Shown here piece after piece: positions 43,016 to 54,349 of a DNA stretch of 64,000 bases; position 1 is the first letter of the stretch, and each line of letters starts with the position of its first letter. The DNA is taken from assembly GCA_018389105.1 (NCBI GenBank), contig JACATO010002207.1:173501-237500 (forward strand), written 5' to 3'. Position numbers and translations under genes: made by a program. The stretch comes from Nautilus pompilius (lineage: Eukaryota > Mollusca > Cephalopoda > Nautilida > Nautilidae). The notes under the pieces are model-generated. The model worked only from the letters and a program-made list of their open reading frames with translations, searched no databases and was not told the DNA's origin.

Positions 43016-43930
43016 AAACAGCAATAGCTTGACGAGGCAAGCGCAGGCTATAAGAGGATGGATGGGCCACAAAAACTGATTAGCCGTAAAAAAATGTTAT
43101 GAAAATTTTTAAATAAGAATAAAAAAAAATTAGTTAATAACGACGCTTAAAACTGGCATGCGTACACAGTCTATGGAGGTGGGCGCCAAAAATTGTCTAA
43201 GAGGTTGTTAACTCTTTACTGAAAGCTCTCAGACTGACTGCTGCAGCACTCCAGCTGAACTTCACCTGTCACTGTGGTCGGTCTCGTGTGAACGAAGCTT
43301 CGGTATGTTCATGATGATCAGAGCAAATCTCAGGTGTCCGGCAGCTTTCAAGCCCAGCAATTCTCTCCATCGGACAAGCCGCAGTGAAGAACAGAGGCTC
43401 CGATCAAATAATCAATCGATCTGCTCTACTAAAGATCGAAGAGTCGTTTTCAATCTTGTCTGTTTCTCGACACCGCGGATTCGCACGTAACCAACAACTT
43501 GGTTCTGGTAAATCGCCCAGTTATCATCGTCACAAGCCAGACGACGCTGGCTCTTGATTGCCTTCGCCCTCAGAGGAAGTCTAAGCAGAGCCGATAAAGA
43601 AACAAAAGTTGGGATGTTTTGCGCGCAAGATTTTTCCAAGAGTCAAAACTATTTAAACGACCGCAGTCGGTTGGCGCAAAAACCAGCACCGCGCGCCCAG
43701 GGCGCAGGGTCGCTCAGTTACGGCGCCGCTTCACCGTAGAGACCAAGGGTACAAACTTCTTCTCAACGCGGGCCACTTTCACGTGACGCCTCCATCAGCG
43801 GGCCACAGAAGTTCAGCATCCTTCTCTATACCTTATAACGTGGAATTTTTTATAGACTTACTCAGATCAATTTGTTATACAGAATTATTCTACTTACATG
43901 GATGTCAGTTACAAAAAAAAGAGGTCGTGG

Positions 43931-45729
43931 TCAGTGGGAGACATTGCGGAGCTTCTCTGACACCAACTGGTTAATGCTGGGCTCCAATGAGGTGGTCGCA
44001 ACTCTGAGCACTGCCTGCAGGTTATCATCTGTTAGTGTTGTTCGCAGGGGAGATTTGGTCATCTTCATTAAGGAAAACACTTGTTCACATATGTAAGTGC
44101 TTCCAAACATTGAGATCCATTTTTGTACATTCGCAGTGATATTGGGAAACAGATGCCAGTCCAGGCCCTGATAGAATTGTAGGAGTGGCATCTCCCTGTG
44201 CTTACTCCTCATCACTGCGGAGCATTGGAGTTCAATTACTTCCAGCTGTACGTCACCAGATACAGTTTCAGCATCCACAGAGAATGGATCTACAAGTAGT
44301 CTGAACGCAGCCTGTTCGTTCCTGAACTGCTCAAATCTAATGGTGGACGCCTGCCGCAGGTCTTCAAGCACACAGCTGTGACAGCCCCAGTTGTAATGCT
44401 TGTGCAAAAAGGCGTCTTGGCATGCTGGAAAGTGTCAGGTTCCCTTTCGTTAACTGGGTTGCAGAAAGTTTCAGTTTCATTTCAAATGCACAGACTGCCT
44501 CAAAAAAGTCGCAAATCAGTTTCTCTCTCTCCTGCAGTTTCAGGTTGAGATCATTCAAGTGTCCAGTGAGGTCTGTCAAAAGGGCAAAATCAGCTATCCA
44601 GTCAGCGTCCTCCACGACTGAAGTGTCCTTTCCTCTCTGCTGTAAAAACAGCTCGATTTCATTTTGCAAGACAAAAAATCGTTTCAAAACATTACCACGG
44701 CTCAGCCAGCTCATTTCTGTGTGATTGAGAACGTCCACATAAGCCGCACTGACGTCCTTCAGAAAAGACTGGAATTCTCTGTGATTTAGTGATCTCGCAC
44801 GGATAAAATTAGCAGTAGATCTAACAAAATCCATTATATCTCTGAATTTTAAATGTTTTCCGCACAATGCCTCCTGGTGAATTATGCAGTGGTAATCTTT
44901 TAGTTGTACTTCGAGATCCGGTCCTAAGTGCCTCTTCAGACATCCGATGAAGCCATTCGTCTCACCGATCATGGCGGGAGCACCAGTGGTTGTCACGGCT
45001 ACTAACTTATTCCATGGTAAATTTAGGTCCTCGACTGTTTTTTTGAAGGCACTGAAAATTTCGGACCCAGTTGTTCTGTCATGCAAGGGCACTAGTGATG
45101 CAAGTTCTTGATAGATTTGACATGCTTCGGTGACAACACGGATAAATATTGAGAGCTGTGCTGTATCGGTCTTTAATGTGCTGTCATCCACAGCAGCAGG
45201 AAAATACGTGATGTGATTCATTTCGCTTCTTAACTGATCATATGAATTATCAGCCATGTCAAAAATGCGTCGCTGAATCCTTGTTCTTGAAAGACTAATG
45301 TCGTTAAAAACATCTTCGTCTTCGGGAAAAGTACGCCACACATCTCCATCATACCGTCTTTCACAAACTCACCGTCGGTGAAGGGACGGGCAGATTTCTC
45401 GATAAGTTTAACAATCCTGTAGCTGGCTCCGACTCCTTTCTTCTCTTTCCAAATACGCTTTGTTGACACACCAGTTGCTTTTTCAAGTCTTTTATCTTTT
45501 GCGTTCTGTTTTCACCTTGTAGATCGCTAAGTTTTGGGTGTTTTGTTTCGTGATGTCTTCGTAAACTATATTCTTTTGCCACTGCTACACATTCCAAACA
45601 CACTAGGCATGTGAAAGCGCCAGGATTTGATTCGAAAAAAAAGTACTCGGGTGTCCATTCTGGATTGAATTTCCTGTGCTCATGATCAACCTTTCTTGTT
45701 TCACCCGCACTTGGTTTTGACAAAGACAT
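43931..45729 (-). pseudogene. hAT (Charlie/GTF2IRD2-like) transposase, three frameshifts
   Basis: Starts at ATG 45729 with a BED zinc finger (CLVCLECVAVAKEYSLRRHH, then TKHP). It continues IVKLIEKSARPFTDGEFVKD, a DDST segment followed by TAQLSIFIRVV, VAVTTTGAPAMIG, HCIIHQEALCGKHLKF, and a hAT C-terminal dimerisation block (MFGSTYICEQVFSLMK, LTDDNLQAVLRVATTSLEP), ending at 43931. Frame changes lie near 45450, 45310 and 44420; otherwise long stretches are open, so the copy is relatively young. Its nearest host relatives are Charlie-derived genes such as GTF2IRD2. The usual TTDGAP Asp, part of the catalytic triad, is Thr here, so it is dead even without the frameshifts. Confidence 0.85.
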
Positions 45730-45784
45730 GTTAGCACGTAGAGAAATAACGTTTTCCTATTCAGGTTGTTTGCACCTAGCTTAT

Positions 45785-46225
45785 CTATGGAGCGGAGCCG
45801 AACTGGTGTCCTTCCGGCGCTTGGTTCGCTGTCTGCGCGAGTACCTTTTGTTGACCGCCTGCCCACGAGGTGCGGCGTGTGGCAGTTCCGTGTTTTCCCA
45901 GGCGGAACGGCCCAGCGGCGTTCGGCAGTCGGTGACCTGTAACACAAGCGTGAGTCATCGCTGTGACAATAGTACGCGACGGATAGCGAGTAAATGGCGG
46001 TAAGCGAGGGTCAGTGACGCTACAGTTCCATTTAGGTTCGTAACAGCGAGGTTTCTTCCTGGCGATTATGGTCTCCACACCAGGTGTGTTGGCCCACCGG
46101 AGGATTTCCTCGTGGGGCATGCGATCCCACCCCAGGTGATCCCGGCAACGAATGCGAAAACTCCTCGAGGCATCGCCGATGTCGACGACGGTACAGGGTC
46201 CAGCACTCAGCGCTGCCAGGCCCAT
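45785..46225 (-). pseudogene. LINE (non-LTR retrotransposon) C-terminal fragment
   Basis: A 146-codon minus-strand frame contains IRCRDHLGWDRMPHEEIL and RWANTPGVETIIARKKPRC. These match the post-RT block common in animal LINEs (IRWQDxIPxxEVLxRAxxxSIExxI followed by RQLRWxGHV). The GHV part is degraded and the rest of the frame shows only weak similarity. It lies between the 5' end of the hAT transposase and the hAT right terminus. Confidence 0.5.
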
Positions 46226-46322
46226 GACCCGGTAGACAGCTACCTTCGTCGAGGTCTGCAGGTTACACAGCCATTTAAGATGAAAATGTGAGCTACAGAA
46301 AATGTAATGACGATTAAAACAA

Positions 46323-46336
46323 CCACAAGGTGGCGC
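46323..46336 (+). promoter_or_regulatory. CTCF-like motif
   Basis: CCACAAGGTGGCGC differs from CCASYAGRKGGCRS at one position. It lies inside the hAT element near its right end, so it may be transposon-borne. Confidence 0.3.
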
Positions 46337-46459
46337 AATGTATCACACCTAACTAATTTATCTAACTGGATTAGACGTGGCTGCTATATTTATTTTAAAA
46401 TGTTTTCATTTTGGCTCATTCACTGGCGGGCCGGATGTTGTGCACCTCTGGTGTAGTGT

Positions 46460-47590
46460 AATCTAAAGTCCATTCCAGCATATGCAGGTTGCCAGCTTTC
46501 TAACTCACCGAACCCGATGACCGCACAAACTGTCAACTCTTCCATGTGTCAGTGAATAAGGAAGTACTCCGCGACCAGCTGTTGGTGTTATTTTCTGGAA
46601 GGGAAGTTTGCTATGTTATTTAATAAGCAAACCAGCGAATTTACTTAACAGATGCTCAAAGTCAATAGGATGAAATGTCAACGTCGACACCGAAACGGGG
46701 AGAAGAATTCGCTCACACAGGACTTTACATGTTCCTGTGTGTCTTTGTCACTTTTAAAGGATTCTACTGGGTCCTACATTGACCCTATGTCGGGTTTTCG
46801 GTGCAATTAAAATCAAAACATGGATAGGTTTTACAGGTGTGCTATCTGATACGAGCACAGCTGTCCAGAACAGGTTTTCAATCCTCTGTATTTGGTTACA
46901 TTCGTCCTGTTTCGTTTTGAAACAAGAGAAACTTCCAGGACACGAACCCGCTACGTTACTCACGAAAGATGCTCGAGACTTTGTTTGTTTTCGAAGGGAT
47001 CCGGCCTCGTTTTAAAAAACGCTCAAGATACAGAGGATTTTCATCGCGTAAAACGATTACGGAAGCGAAAGGAAAATCGGGGAAGAGCAAAAGGAGGGCG
47101 TTCATTCACCAGGTGTTCGAAAGGGGGACGACTCCGGGGTTGTTGTGATTGTTTAAGAACGTAGAAAAGAACAGGGAGACGATCTGACCTCGGGCTGGTG
47201 CTCGTCCGCCCCCCCACCGCTTTCCCTCGCCCTTTTATGGAACCCTGGCGGTCACCAGAAGCAGTCAATAAACGATCGCTGGCTGTTGAGTGCAATTAAT
47301 GTAAGAAAAGATGTAGATTTCTGATTCGATCCGATTCACAGTTCTCTTCCATAGTATATCTTTGGATGCACGCACACACAGACGGCCTACGGCACTATTG
47401 ACTGAGCAGCCCGATCCATCCCCCCATACCGGCAAGTGCAAGGGAAATCTTAGAGAAGTAGATCCGAAGTCGAGAGATGAGGGTCCTTAGTAACGAGGCT
47501 AACACTCGACCACGCACGCACTAAAAGAAAACGAGACAGATACTTGTGTAACAGCTAAGGGTGCTTAAAGTATTACGGTATAGATTTATA
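46460..47590. other. Intergenic region, no recognised gene
   Basis: Frames at 46750-47300 are open on both strands for up to 90 codons but contain nothing recognisable. Confidence 0.4.
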
Positions 47591-47597
47591 CTAAAGA

Positions 47598-47640
47598 TAG
47601 GGTTTAAGGATAGGGTAAGCATTAGGGTAAAGGTTAATGT
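47598..47640 (+). repeat. Degenerate telomere-like repeat
   Basis: Several ATAGGG, TTAGGG and TAAGG-like words follow each other over about 40 bp. This could be a decayed interstitial telomeric tract or the tail of the adjacent tRNA-derived sequence. Confidence 0.35.
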
Positions 47641-47655
47641 TATGTTTATATGAAA

Positions 47656-47716
47656 CCAAGCAGGATGATCCCAATGGATTAGAAGTCCATCGCCTTAACC
47701 TCTCGGCCACCTCGTC
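47656..47716 (-). pseudogene. tRNA-Ser(GCT)-derived pseudogene
   Basis: Read on the minus strand from 47716: acceptor GACGAGG, then TGGCCGAGAGGTTAAGGC (D arm), then anticodon stem ATGGA / TCCAT. This is very close to animal tRNA-Ser-GCT. The loop is CTTCTAA, giving TCT where Ser has GCT. The sequence after TTGGGATCATCC loses the T arm, and the 3' acceptor strand is not found. It is a truncated copy or a SINE head, not a functional tRNA. Confidence 0.7.
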
Positions 47717-47719
47717 ACT

Positions 47720-50700
47720 TACCCGCAGTTAACCCTCTTACATTGCAGTCTCCTTTTCTAGCTTGAAATCGAAACCCAGTTGGACATTTTGGGAACAAAC
47801 ATTTTTTAATACCAATAAATTCATATCAAAAATTATATTTTACTGCCGAGCCATTCTTCGAAACTACTCTTTATAAAGATAACTTACTATCCCAGAAGGA
47901 ACTTATCTTCATAATTTCAAAATGTTCTGCTTGCGACGTAAGTTAGTCGAAATTTGCAACTCTTACAAAAAACATCGTAGAATCGTCCATTCTCTGTTAT
48001 TCACAAATAAGAAAGAAACTCTTCTACCAATAAGAGTTTGGTTTCTGATTTCATTCCATTTCTATGTATATAAAGGAAATAAATTCAACCATTCAAATTT
48101 TCATCTGCAAATTATGAATGTAAGATTTGAATATTGACTGGAATTGCAATGCCAATCGCCTTTCATCGATCGGAAACGACGACTCCAATACGCAGAAGAA
48201 AATTTTTCGCCGACGAACCAGAAATAAGAATGAAAAAGTTATAAAAAATATACAGAGTAGAACATTAAATGATGAAGTCTCTGTATGTAGCATTATGTAA
48301 AATGGCATTTTAAAAATTGGAAGAAAGACTTAAAATAGTTTAAGTGCTTGATGATAAGTAGATCGACAGTATTTACAATTAAAATTATATTTAATGTCCT
48401 GAAAGACTAATGGCAATATCAGTGTAACCTCTACTTATTCTATTTTCTTGCAATACCTTAAACTAATATTTTCTGCATGCTGTTTCTGGTGAAAATTGTG
48501 AAAAAGGATTTTTTATATTATTCCCAATTTAATTTCAAAGATGTTCTCTCTGGTTTAAATCCCGTGATACAGCAGGCCATTTTCAATTTTGAAGATCATT
48601 AGCGACAATAGCACCGAGTAAAGAAAACTTCAGGATATGTCTAATAAATTTGTACCTATCACAGATGGCATTCTACTTTTGTCTACTGCTAGATAGTAAA
48701 GCATAGATTGAATGACTACGTACAGCATAAGAGCAGCTTTGCGCACTATAGAACACTTGCCCATTGTTACGACTAACAGCCTCTGTTATGTCTGTTCTCA
48801 AGTATTTTTTTTTGCATCAAATATTCTTTGTTGTGGCATTATTTTTTTAGAACATTCCATCTCAACCCACTACTAGTGTTGAATCTTTGAGTATTTGCAT
48901 GTAATCTTTTACAAGCGAAGGTAGTCTGACCTCGAAGTAAATTAAATTAACGCTAAGATAAACATTTAAAATGCAAACCTAATAAATCATTTACAGTTGC
49001 ATGCTTTTGTATATGTTACTGTCAAGACAATTGCTTTACAGATCTCTATCCGTTGAGTATTTGCTCGTTTTTATGGAAAGATTCGAAAGTGTTCAATTCT
49101 TTGAAAAACAAGCAACATAACCTGTTCCAAGATTCAAATAAATATAACTCAGCGTTTGGTGGTAAATAGAAACATTTAATGAATTCCTACTTTAAAACAA
49201 AGCATCAGATATTTAAAGCAGATGCATGGTACGACTTTCGCTATAATAAAATTAAAGTAATCACTGGCAGCTTTTTTTAACCCCAGGAAGGCGTGAAGTA
49301 CACCGCATACGTAAAATCCTCTTTTGTAAATCACTTTTTAAAGTATCGCCATATCGCGTGTGTCAGTCGCTTTAAAGACAAGATGAAAGTATTGTATCCC
49401 ATTTTATTGACACAATCCATCTGTAATCAAACGTTACACGGTTATTTTTTATTCGTCATGCGATGCCAGTACCATTTATTTCAACATCTTTCATAAAAGA
49501 TCTTCCCGAAGGGGGTGGATCTAAAGAAATGCAGATCGATAAAAATTTGGGTGAAGACTATCAGTGGCGTTTGGCTTTTGGAAACACGATTACCTTGCAA
49601 TAAAACACAGCTCCATTTCATATGTGAAAATAGATTTAAAAAATTTAAGAGTTTATAATGCAGAACTAGGATCAAACTCGCCTCCCACCTCTGAGTCGTC
49701 CGAATCATCGAAATCCCTTGAAAGCTATCTTGTTGCATTCTCCGTTGTACCTCTGTCGTGGTATTATCTTTTGCTTGTTCACAGGTGGCATATCGCGCGT
49801 TCAGCCAGGTTTGCGTGTGCGATTACTGCCAACGATTTCTTTTTTTTTTTTAACAGCATTACTTGAAAGTTGGTTCGCCGTCACGCATCCATCCACCTAC
49901 AGACGAACGCCGGAATAATGATTGTAAAAAGACAGCAGATAATCTGACTACCAAGAAATGTATCTAGGGAACGCTTTCTTATAAATAACAATCAAAACTC
50001 AGAAGGGCTGTAAGACAAACTTTTAGCTTGTCCACGCAGCAGCCAAAACCACGTGGTTTACACGTGCGCACTCGCATGCGTCTCGTTCATGCGGCTGGGA
50101 AATCAGTGAGAAACAGTGAAGCGGAAAATTGGTGCATTCGTGACGTTGCATAATTATTAACAGGTGCGATAACCTCTAACGACGTAGTTCTTGTGTAGAG
50201 CACATTTGTACTTATTTTTTTGTTATAGCGTTTTTAATTTTTCATTAATTATTTTTAGTCTTTTTTTTATTTAAAAAAAACAACTTTTTCCCCGACCGTT
50301 TCGTTGATAGTTTATGATACTTATCCGGAAAATAAAATAGCAAGAATATTAAAAAATGTATAAGGTGCTGCTAGTTACTCTTCCGTTTCTGTCGTCGTTT
50401 CACTGTTGTTCCAGTTTCAGTTTCTCGAAGAAGTCTTTTGTTTCTCTTAATAAAAGTAACATTTCTGAAAAAAAGAAAGAAAGGGGGATACAAGAACGAA
50501 AAATTACAAAATCGCTGCAAATTTAAAGTCGATTATGGATAACCAACCATTTACATAAATACTGATATAGTGTAATTGTTTTCAGTTTTTTTTCATTTCT
50601 GTTAGTGATAATCGTTTTAATTTTAGGAAAAATGACGCAGTTAATCTATTAAAGATGTAAATATATAAATTATGCAAATAGGGAAATATCCGATAGTAAC

Positions 50701-53700
50701 AAATAGTTCTTTTTAAACGCACACAGACGCTCTGGTGATCAAAAGTGTTGTATCATCCTACGGTTTTAAATAATATCGAGAGGCTTTATTTCTGTTAACA
50801 TGATGCAAAAATGCATTTTAATATAAAAGTTAAGCAGGGTTCTGACATTCTTAGAGCCTTAACTAGACATCCTTAAAGCAGTAAATTCTTGTGGAGATGA
50901 AACTGGTGCAATAAATTCCATTTCGATTTTGAAATATTTTGACACTCATAAAAAAGAGTACAAACGCCCAAACATTGATGTAGTCTTGCTATATTTACAC
51001 TGGACCAAAAATCAGAATTATTTTAGATAAAGGTATTATTTTTGAACAATACTGTATTTTGTATGGCTCGCAATTCATTGCCTGCAGCGAAACCCGTGCC
51101 AAATATTGTACTTTTACCAGTGTCGCAGCTGATTCTTTGTTTTCTTTTTTAAGATCTTCTGCCAAAGTTAATGAAAGAAAAAGACCTGGCGCCTGAACAC
51201 TTCAAAAGATCAGAAAGCGTGGAAACGTGAATTTCTCATCAGCAGCTGGTAAGTGGAAAATATGAGGAAGTTTATTTGAAGAAAAACCAAGGATTATAAA
51301 AAGGATGTCAACTTGATCTACAAAAAGCTAGACATAGGTGTCCATAAAGAAACGCACAATCCATTAGCCTAAAAGATGAAAATCCAGTAATTTTTCAATT
51401 AACAGGCTTTAATTTAATTTTTCTCTTAAGTGAGATTTTCCTGCTGCGAAATCTGAAACATAGTTAATGAAAATTTAGACACTAAAATATCTGTATTGAA
51501 TGTGCGATATAAACATTTTCTTGTAATTCTTAAAGAAATTTTTTAAGATCAAAAAGAAATTCATGGTAAATACACCAAATGTATCTCTATATAGCTGTGC
51601 ATAAACTGAATAGCAAAATTATAAAATTGTTTAAATTTAACTTTTATTATATGACATTGTTTTAGTTTATTACATCACAGTAATGATTCAACTGTTCAGT
51701 TATATATACCTTTAAACATAATTCTGTATATAATTTCGAGTTTCTACAATATTTTATTAGCTAAAAGATTAGATCCTCTGATTTTCGAGCGAACATTCTT
51801 GATCTGAGATTTATCCATCTGATCCGGTGTTTAGCCGACTACTGCAACTGATGTATTATTAAACTGGTAGAATCTTCGATGTGTATATTAAAAATCACGT
51901 AACCCCTGTTCTGCGATACTATGCAGTATTCATAGGATCTGTTACACTGATTTAAATAAAGTCTCCCAGCATTTCTCACATATTTCTTTTATATTTCAGC
52001 AATGTTGCCATTTTCTGATCGCCAGTGTAAAATAAATGTGGCGATTTTATTCTTAACTACTTGCAGAAAAGCAACAGTTAAGAAAATATTAGCAAAAGAA
52101 GTCATTTCCAAAATCAAAATATGCTAATGAAATACGGATGTAATATCTTGTCACAAACATTTCGACGAGTTTCTACTTTGTTTTCAGATTTTGTGTTAGT
52201 TCATTTAATAATTTTAAAGCATTATAAGGTATTTGGATTTCTGTATAACACTTGAACCAAAATAATTCTCTTCACCCTTTTAAAGCCATAGTTTCTTTAC
52301 ATACTTATTTATAAGCTCTGCAGTCACGCTACAACGTTTGCTACTGACTCACATTTGTTACATGAAGTCAAAGGAGAGAAAACTCGCAATTGCTTATTAA
52401 AGTATGGGATGTGTGGCAGAGCAAAAATACCTTCGTTTAATTTTAAAACAGGAACACGAGTAATTTTTTCTGTATTTTAGTAACAAGTTTAAGTAGATTT
52501 AAGTTTTAAATTGAGGATAATAATTAGCATAAATGAATTTTTCTTGTCGTATGCAATAAATTCTAAATTCGAAATATCTAAAAAAAATTTTTTTTTTTTG
52601 TTGATAGTCCAGTTGGAACTTTCCAAAAATCGCAGTACTTTTAAACAAAAGATTAAATAGATGGTTTAATAGTAAACGAACTATATCTACACTGTATCTC
52701 ACGAGAAGGAAAAGCTGTATATTTCGGATTATTTCTTTTTTACTACTATAAGTCAAGCCGAGCATTTCGTATAATGTCAATATATTTTATGAAAATATCT
52801 TCAGATTAAATCATTAACAAATTAGACTCGAGTTTGTAATTTCTTTAATTCCTCCATGTTTGAACCTCGTTTAGTTTGCAATCTCTACTGCTTTATTTTC
52901 TTAAAGATGATCATTTAAGGCAGTCTAGAATAGCGCCTCTTTCCTTGTTGCGTCTCTTACCATTGTGTATTCATACAGACTATTTTTTTTTTAAAACTCG
53001 GGGACGATCTAAAACTGACTGCATCATTTGAAACACTCGGGCTTGCTATACCATCAATAGCGTAAACAACCACGCAAATACAGATTTTGGTCGAGAAACG
53101 GAAGAATGCAAATGACGTTAGATTGGAATCTGCGCGACCGTTCGGCCTCAACATGGAGGAATCGCTATTTGTACAACCGATGTGATAAGAGTCCGGTTGG
53201 TTCGTAGGTTACTGCAGCCCCCGCTTTCATCGACAGGGTCCTTTAAAGAGGTTTTATAGTGTTTCTGAAGCTCCCCGTCTATAAAAAGGCCGAGTGAATC
53301 AATATTTGCGAGCGGGTCCAGATGTCTGCAAAGTAGTGCGACTTGTAACAGACGTTTCTCTGCGGCCAAGAATTAGGAAACTATGGTTAGTTCCATGGCA
53401 TGCAACGCACCGGGCAGGGGGGAAGACACTGAGGTCTTAAGAATCGTGTGTATCATCGGAACGTGGATCGGTAGAAGTATAAAAATTGGTTTCAGTTCTT
53501 TGTCATCTACTGCAGAAGTGTGAATCAAGCTAGGCATGGTGTCCGAGCTTGCCTTCCACATCGTATTGAAGCCATAAGGGGAGAATCAGCCACGAGCTAG
53601 ACGTTTTGGTGAACGGGGTCTCTTTCGCAGTTCTGCTTCTTTTCCGATATCGATATATTTATCAGATGTAATAGTTCGCGGCATCTTTTCTCCGATCCAG

Positions 53701-54210
53701 AGTTATTACATTTAAAAAACAATCGCAGAAGCTTCTTACTAATATTATTGTTTCACATCGTGATCCTTTCCACGTTTCCAATGCTACTTACCGCAGCCTT
53801 GCTGTTTTAACTGCCCCCCACTTATTCTTTACTAATATTTTTTTTCCATAACTCAGCATTAATCTAAATGTACTACTTTAAGTTCCACTATATGAGAAGA
53901 AAGAGTGGAAAGTTTTCCTTATTAAAATCTGCAAACGAAAAAGTTTACCAAAACAGCAGATTTTATAAATATTTCGCGCAGATTGACAACCAATGATTCG
54001 TCTCCCCGCATCGATCATATGATAAAATCAGCTTTCACTGATGCATATTTGGATATCAAGATAGCATCTCCACTTAGTTCAAAATTTTCTTTCAAGCATT
54101 GAATAGATTATAACAAAAATACGGATTTATCATCCTTTTAGACGGAAATCTAAGCCCTATGCTGAACTAGAAAGTATTTTATTTATTACAAGGTATATTG
54201 TTCCTATCCT
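47720..54210. other. AT-rich region, no recognised gene
   Basis: 6.5 kb of AT-rich sequence with short open frames only (mostly under 100 codons) and no domain or splice-supported exon that I can identify. The 49.3-49.9 kb and 52.95-53.56 kb parts are somewhat richer in open frames, without similarity. Confidence 0.45.
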
Positions 54211-54221
54211 GCACAATAAAA

Positions 54222-54269
54222 TTCTCTCTCTCTCTCTCTCTCCCTCCCTCCCTCTCTCTCTGTAATGAC

Positions 54270-54346
<77 letters not shown>
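54222..54346. repeat. (CT)n array with a TGACGTC-like insert
   Basis: A CT repeat interrupted once by GTAATGACGT at about 54262-54271, a variant of the module seen at 18.6-19.2 kb with the second half of the palindrome lost. Confidence 0.85.
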
Positions 54347-54348
<2 letters not shown>

Positions 54349-54349
54349 A

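Larger units (their letters stand above)
43744..46450 (-). mobile_element. Charlie-like hAT transposon
   Basis: The right end, read on the minus strand from 46450, is CAGAGGTGCACAACATCC followed by GGCCCGCC. The left end at 43744 is CAAGGGTACAAACTTC with GCGGGCCA a little further in. Both are of the hAT/Charlie type (CAGGGGTxxxCAA with an inner GGCCCGC). Bases outside the ends (GTAGAGAC and GTGTAGTG) do not form a convincing 8-bp duplication. Inside is a transposase on the minus strand and a LINE fragment between its 5' end and the right terminus. Confidence 0.7.

Noticed and set aside
49650..49700. B-box-like GAGTTTGATCC on the minus strand
   Set aside because: No A box at a tRNA-compatible distance.
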